Shown one piece after another: positions 62,262 through 64,000 of a stretch of 64,000 bases of DNA. Each line of letters opens with the position of its first letter. The stretch's first letter is position 1. This stretch comes from Oxytricha trifallax (lineage: Eukaryota > Ciliophora > Spirotrichea > Sporadotrichida > Oxytrichidae). The stretch is taken from positions 1 to 64,000 of the forward strand of contig ARYC01000570.1 of the NCBI GenBank assembly GCA_000711775.1, written 5' to 3'. A program made the position numbers and the translations under genes. The notes under the pieces are model-generated. The model made no database searches and had not been told where the DNA came from. It saw only the letters and a program-made list of their open reading frames with translations.

Positions 62262-62740
62262 ATGACATCTATGCTATATGGAGCCTTTGCTGAATTAGTC
62301 TTTTTTGTGATATTCTTTATTATCTTTATAGTAGAATTTTCCTTGCTATTTATGATTGCCTTAAAAGGGAAAAATATGGAACAATATGAAGGACTTTCAC
62401 TTTTTGGAGGTTATATGATGATGTCTTTTAGGCTTTCAACTGGAGATTTTGAACTGGATAATTATCATTATTTTTATTTAATGCTGTACGGAAGTTAATA
62501 CTGAGGCTTAAGCCAACCAGATAGATATAATCAGATATTCAAACTTTTACTTTTGATGATCCAGTTTCCTCTTTCAGAAGAAAGCTACCCATAAATATAC
62601 TCAACTAGTTTGACACCGCGCACGATTACCGATTGCTTTGGGTAGGTCTCATGTGATCTTTGAACTGGATAATTACAATAGTCAATCCTAACTTTTTATA
62701 CTAATATTTACAAAACCTTATAAAAGAATATATTATTAAG
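62262..62740 (+). CDS. Cation-channel pore segment (MDS pair, gene incomplete)
   Basis: The first piece (62262-62464) encodes a hydrophobic helix (LVFFVIFFIIFIVEFSLLF) and a pore-like segment, FGGYMMMSFRLSTGDFELDN. That pattern, aromatic-rich helix then SxRxSxGDF, is typical of ciliate TRP/polycystin-like cation channels (family knowledge from memory). A 17-bp repeat joins it to NYNSQSQLFILIFT from 62676 on, consistent with the next membrane helix. The start at 62262 is probably an internal MDS edge, and the rest of the protein lies elsewhere. Confidence 0.55.
62465..62675. other. IES with a 17-bp pointer
   Basis: TTTGAACTGGATAATTA occurs at 62448-62464 and 62659-62675. Removing the 211 bp between keeps the frame. 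The insert has a GC-richer stretch (about 62545-62655) of unknown nature. Confidence 0.65.
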
Positions 62741-62744
62741 CGAA

Positions 62745-63676
62745 TTCATTCAAAATGTAGAAATTGTAAAAATGTTATTCAAAATGCCACTAATTTACTA
62801 TATCTCTAATAATTATTTCATGTACATTTTAAAAGTTACAAATAATATCTGAATATACAATTTTTTATTGTACAATTAAATCCTGTATAAATTCTCTTAA
62901 AAAATGCACAAAAAGTCAATGTACAATTTCCAAAATTGTACACGAAATGTACAGGTAAGATTAGTTAATTAGTGCTAAAATATACACAAATAGCATGGAA
63001 TGTACAATATGGGTCCCACAACTTTTTGAGAATTGTACAAAATAAAACCTGATTAGTGTTTACAGAAGATGCGATGTGTGATTTAAGTTTTAATTAATTA
63101 CTAAGCGCTGGGTACTAATGTCTAAGCAGTGCGATCTGATCCCTCTCGCCAAAACGCTTCTATGGCATTCCCATCAGTAAATTAGACTGAGCTGTACCGT
63201 ATCGTGGCTGATCTTGATCGCCTGCGTAATTAGGACTTTATTGTTACCGGCCACATTTAGTCCACCGCGATAAATATTACGCAAGTCTCAGTATTCGCAT
63301 TTTCCCCTCTCAGAAACAGGATATCATAAGTTAAAGGCCTATCTCAGCCCTAATTAAGTGGACGATCAAGATAAGACACGATACGGTACAGCGCAGTCTA
63401 ATGAACTGACGGTAATGCCATAGAAGCGTTGCGGCGAGAGGAATCAGACTGCACTGCTTAGAAATTAGTACCCAGCGCTTAGTAATTAGTCAAAACTTAA
63501 ATCACACATTGCATTTTCTGTAAAAACTGATCGGGTTTTATTTTGTACAATTCTCAAAAAGTTTTGGGACCCATATTTTACATTTTACATGTTGTTTGTG
63601 CACCTTTAAGCACTAATACACTAATCTTTCCTGTACATTTCGTGTACAATTTTATATATATATATATTATATATAT

Positions 63677-63708
<32 letters not shown>

Positions 63709-63866
63709 ATATAATTATTTATATAGGATTTAATTGTACAATAAACAATTGTACATTCAGATATTAATTGTAATTTTGAAACTTTGCATCAAATAATAAG
63801 TAGAGATATAATAAATTAGTGGCAGTTTGATTTTAATTTTTTGCAATTTCCCCCATTTTGAATGGA
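62745..63866. mobile_element. Foldback element of 1.1 kb with GC-rich core
   Basis: Arms begin CATTCAAAATG (left about 62749; right, inverse, ending about 63860) and pair through TTGTACACGAAATGTACAGG, GGGTCCCACAACTTTTTGAG, AAGCGCTGGGTACTAATG and CTTCTATGGCATT to a centre near 63280. The core (63060-63500) is far richer in GC than anything nearby. The right arm has an extra TA-dinucleotide run (63653-63720). No ORF that looks like a transposase. Confidence 0.82.
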
Positions 63867-64000
63867 TTTGTTAATAATATTTTTCTTTTTTAAATGTTTT
63901 ATACTATTCAATTTATTTAAAATTATTTGAATCATTTTTTTTCTTTAAAGGCTTTTTTATTGAAACATTCATTGTAGTTTTTGATTATGAACTCTTGAAT
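63867..64000. other. AT-rich window end
   Basis: Short AT-rich stretch; nothing recognised. Confidence 0.4.

Noticed and set aside
63653-63720. TA-dinucleotide run as a separate functional element
   Set aside because: Simple microsatellite inserted in one arm of a foldback; no sign of function.
1-64000. CRISPR arrays, tRNA genes, bacterial-type operons
   Set aside because: No spaced direct-repeat arrays and no convincing cloverleaf seen; the genetic code and repeats indicate a ciliate germline genome.

Overview
The window looks like germline (micronuclear) DNA of a hypotrich ciliate, most likely Oxytricha or a close relative such as Stylonychia or Tetmemena. Evidence: (i) coding stretches read through in-frame TAA and TAG (as Gln) and stop only at TGA; (ii) reading frames are broken by short AT-rich inserts flanked by short direct repeats (pointers), and removing an insert plus one repeat copy restores the frame exactly; (iii) transposons carry CCCCAAAA-type telomeric repeats at their ends and ANT target duplications, the hallmark of TBE (telomere-bearing) elements. 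Standard-code ORF calling therefore gives only fragments.

Region 1-2.9 kb: right half of a TBE transposon, then AT-rich spacer. Region 2.9-23.1 kb is gene-dense: a 126-residue basic protein (+), an IQ-motif protein (-), a very long BTB-BACK/Gln-Asn-rich protein (-), a candidate box C/D RNA, an ankyrin-DHHC palmitoyltransferase (-) and an EF-hand protein (+). Each is cut into MDS pieces by IESs, and one TA-flanked palindromic MITE is itself an IES. Region 23-34.5 kb is sparser: a 311-residue protein rebuilt from five MDSs, a broken MBF1-like gene, a 317-residue orphan protein, and an inverted duplication around part of the 311-residue gene.

Region 34.8-45.1 kb is a nest of transposons: a 623-bp TBE derivative; a degraded TIR element with an rve-type integrase fossil and telomere-like TAGGGG ends, itself invaded by a G-run foldback and a 0.7-kb hairpin; and a nearly complete 4.1-kb TBE inserted into another foldback. 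Region 45-64 kb is very AT-rich germline DNA with foldback elements and dispersed coding islands. Several islands between 52 and 62.7 kb lie on the plus strand and end in a cation-channel-like pore segment interrupted by an IES with a 17-bp pointer; one larger island lies on the opposite strand, which suggests scrambling.

Boundaries marked approximate were read by eye from frame and composition. Exact pointers are given only where the join was checked by codon frame.
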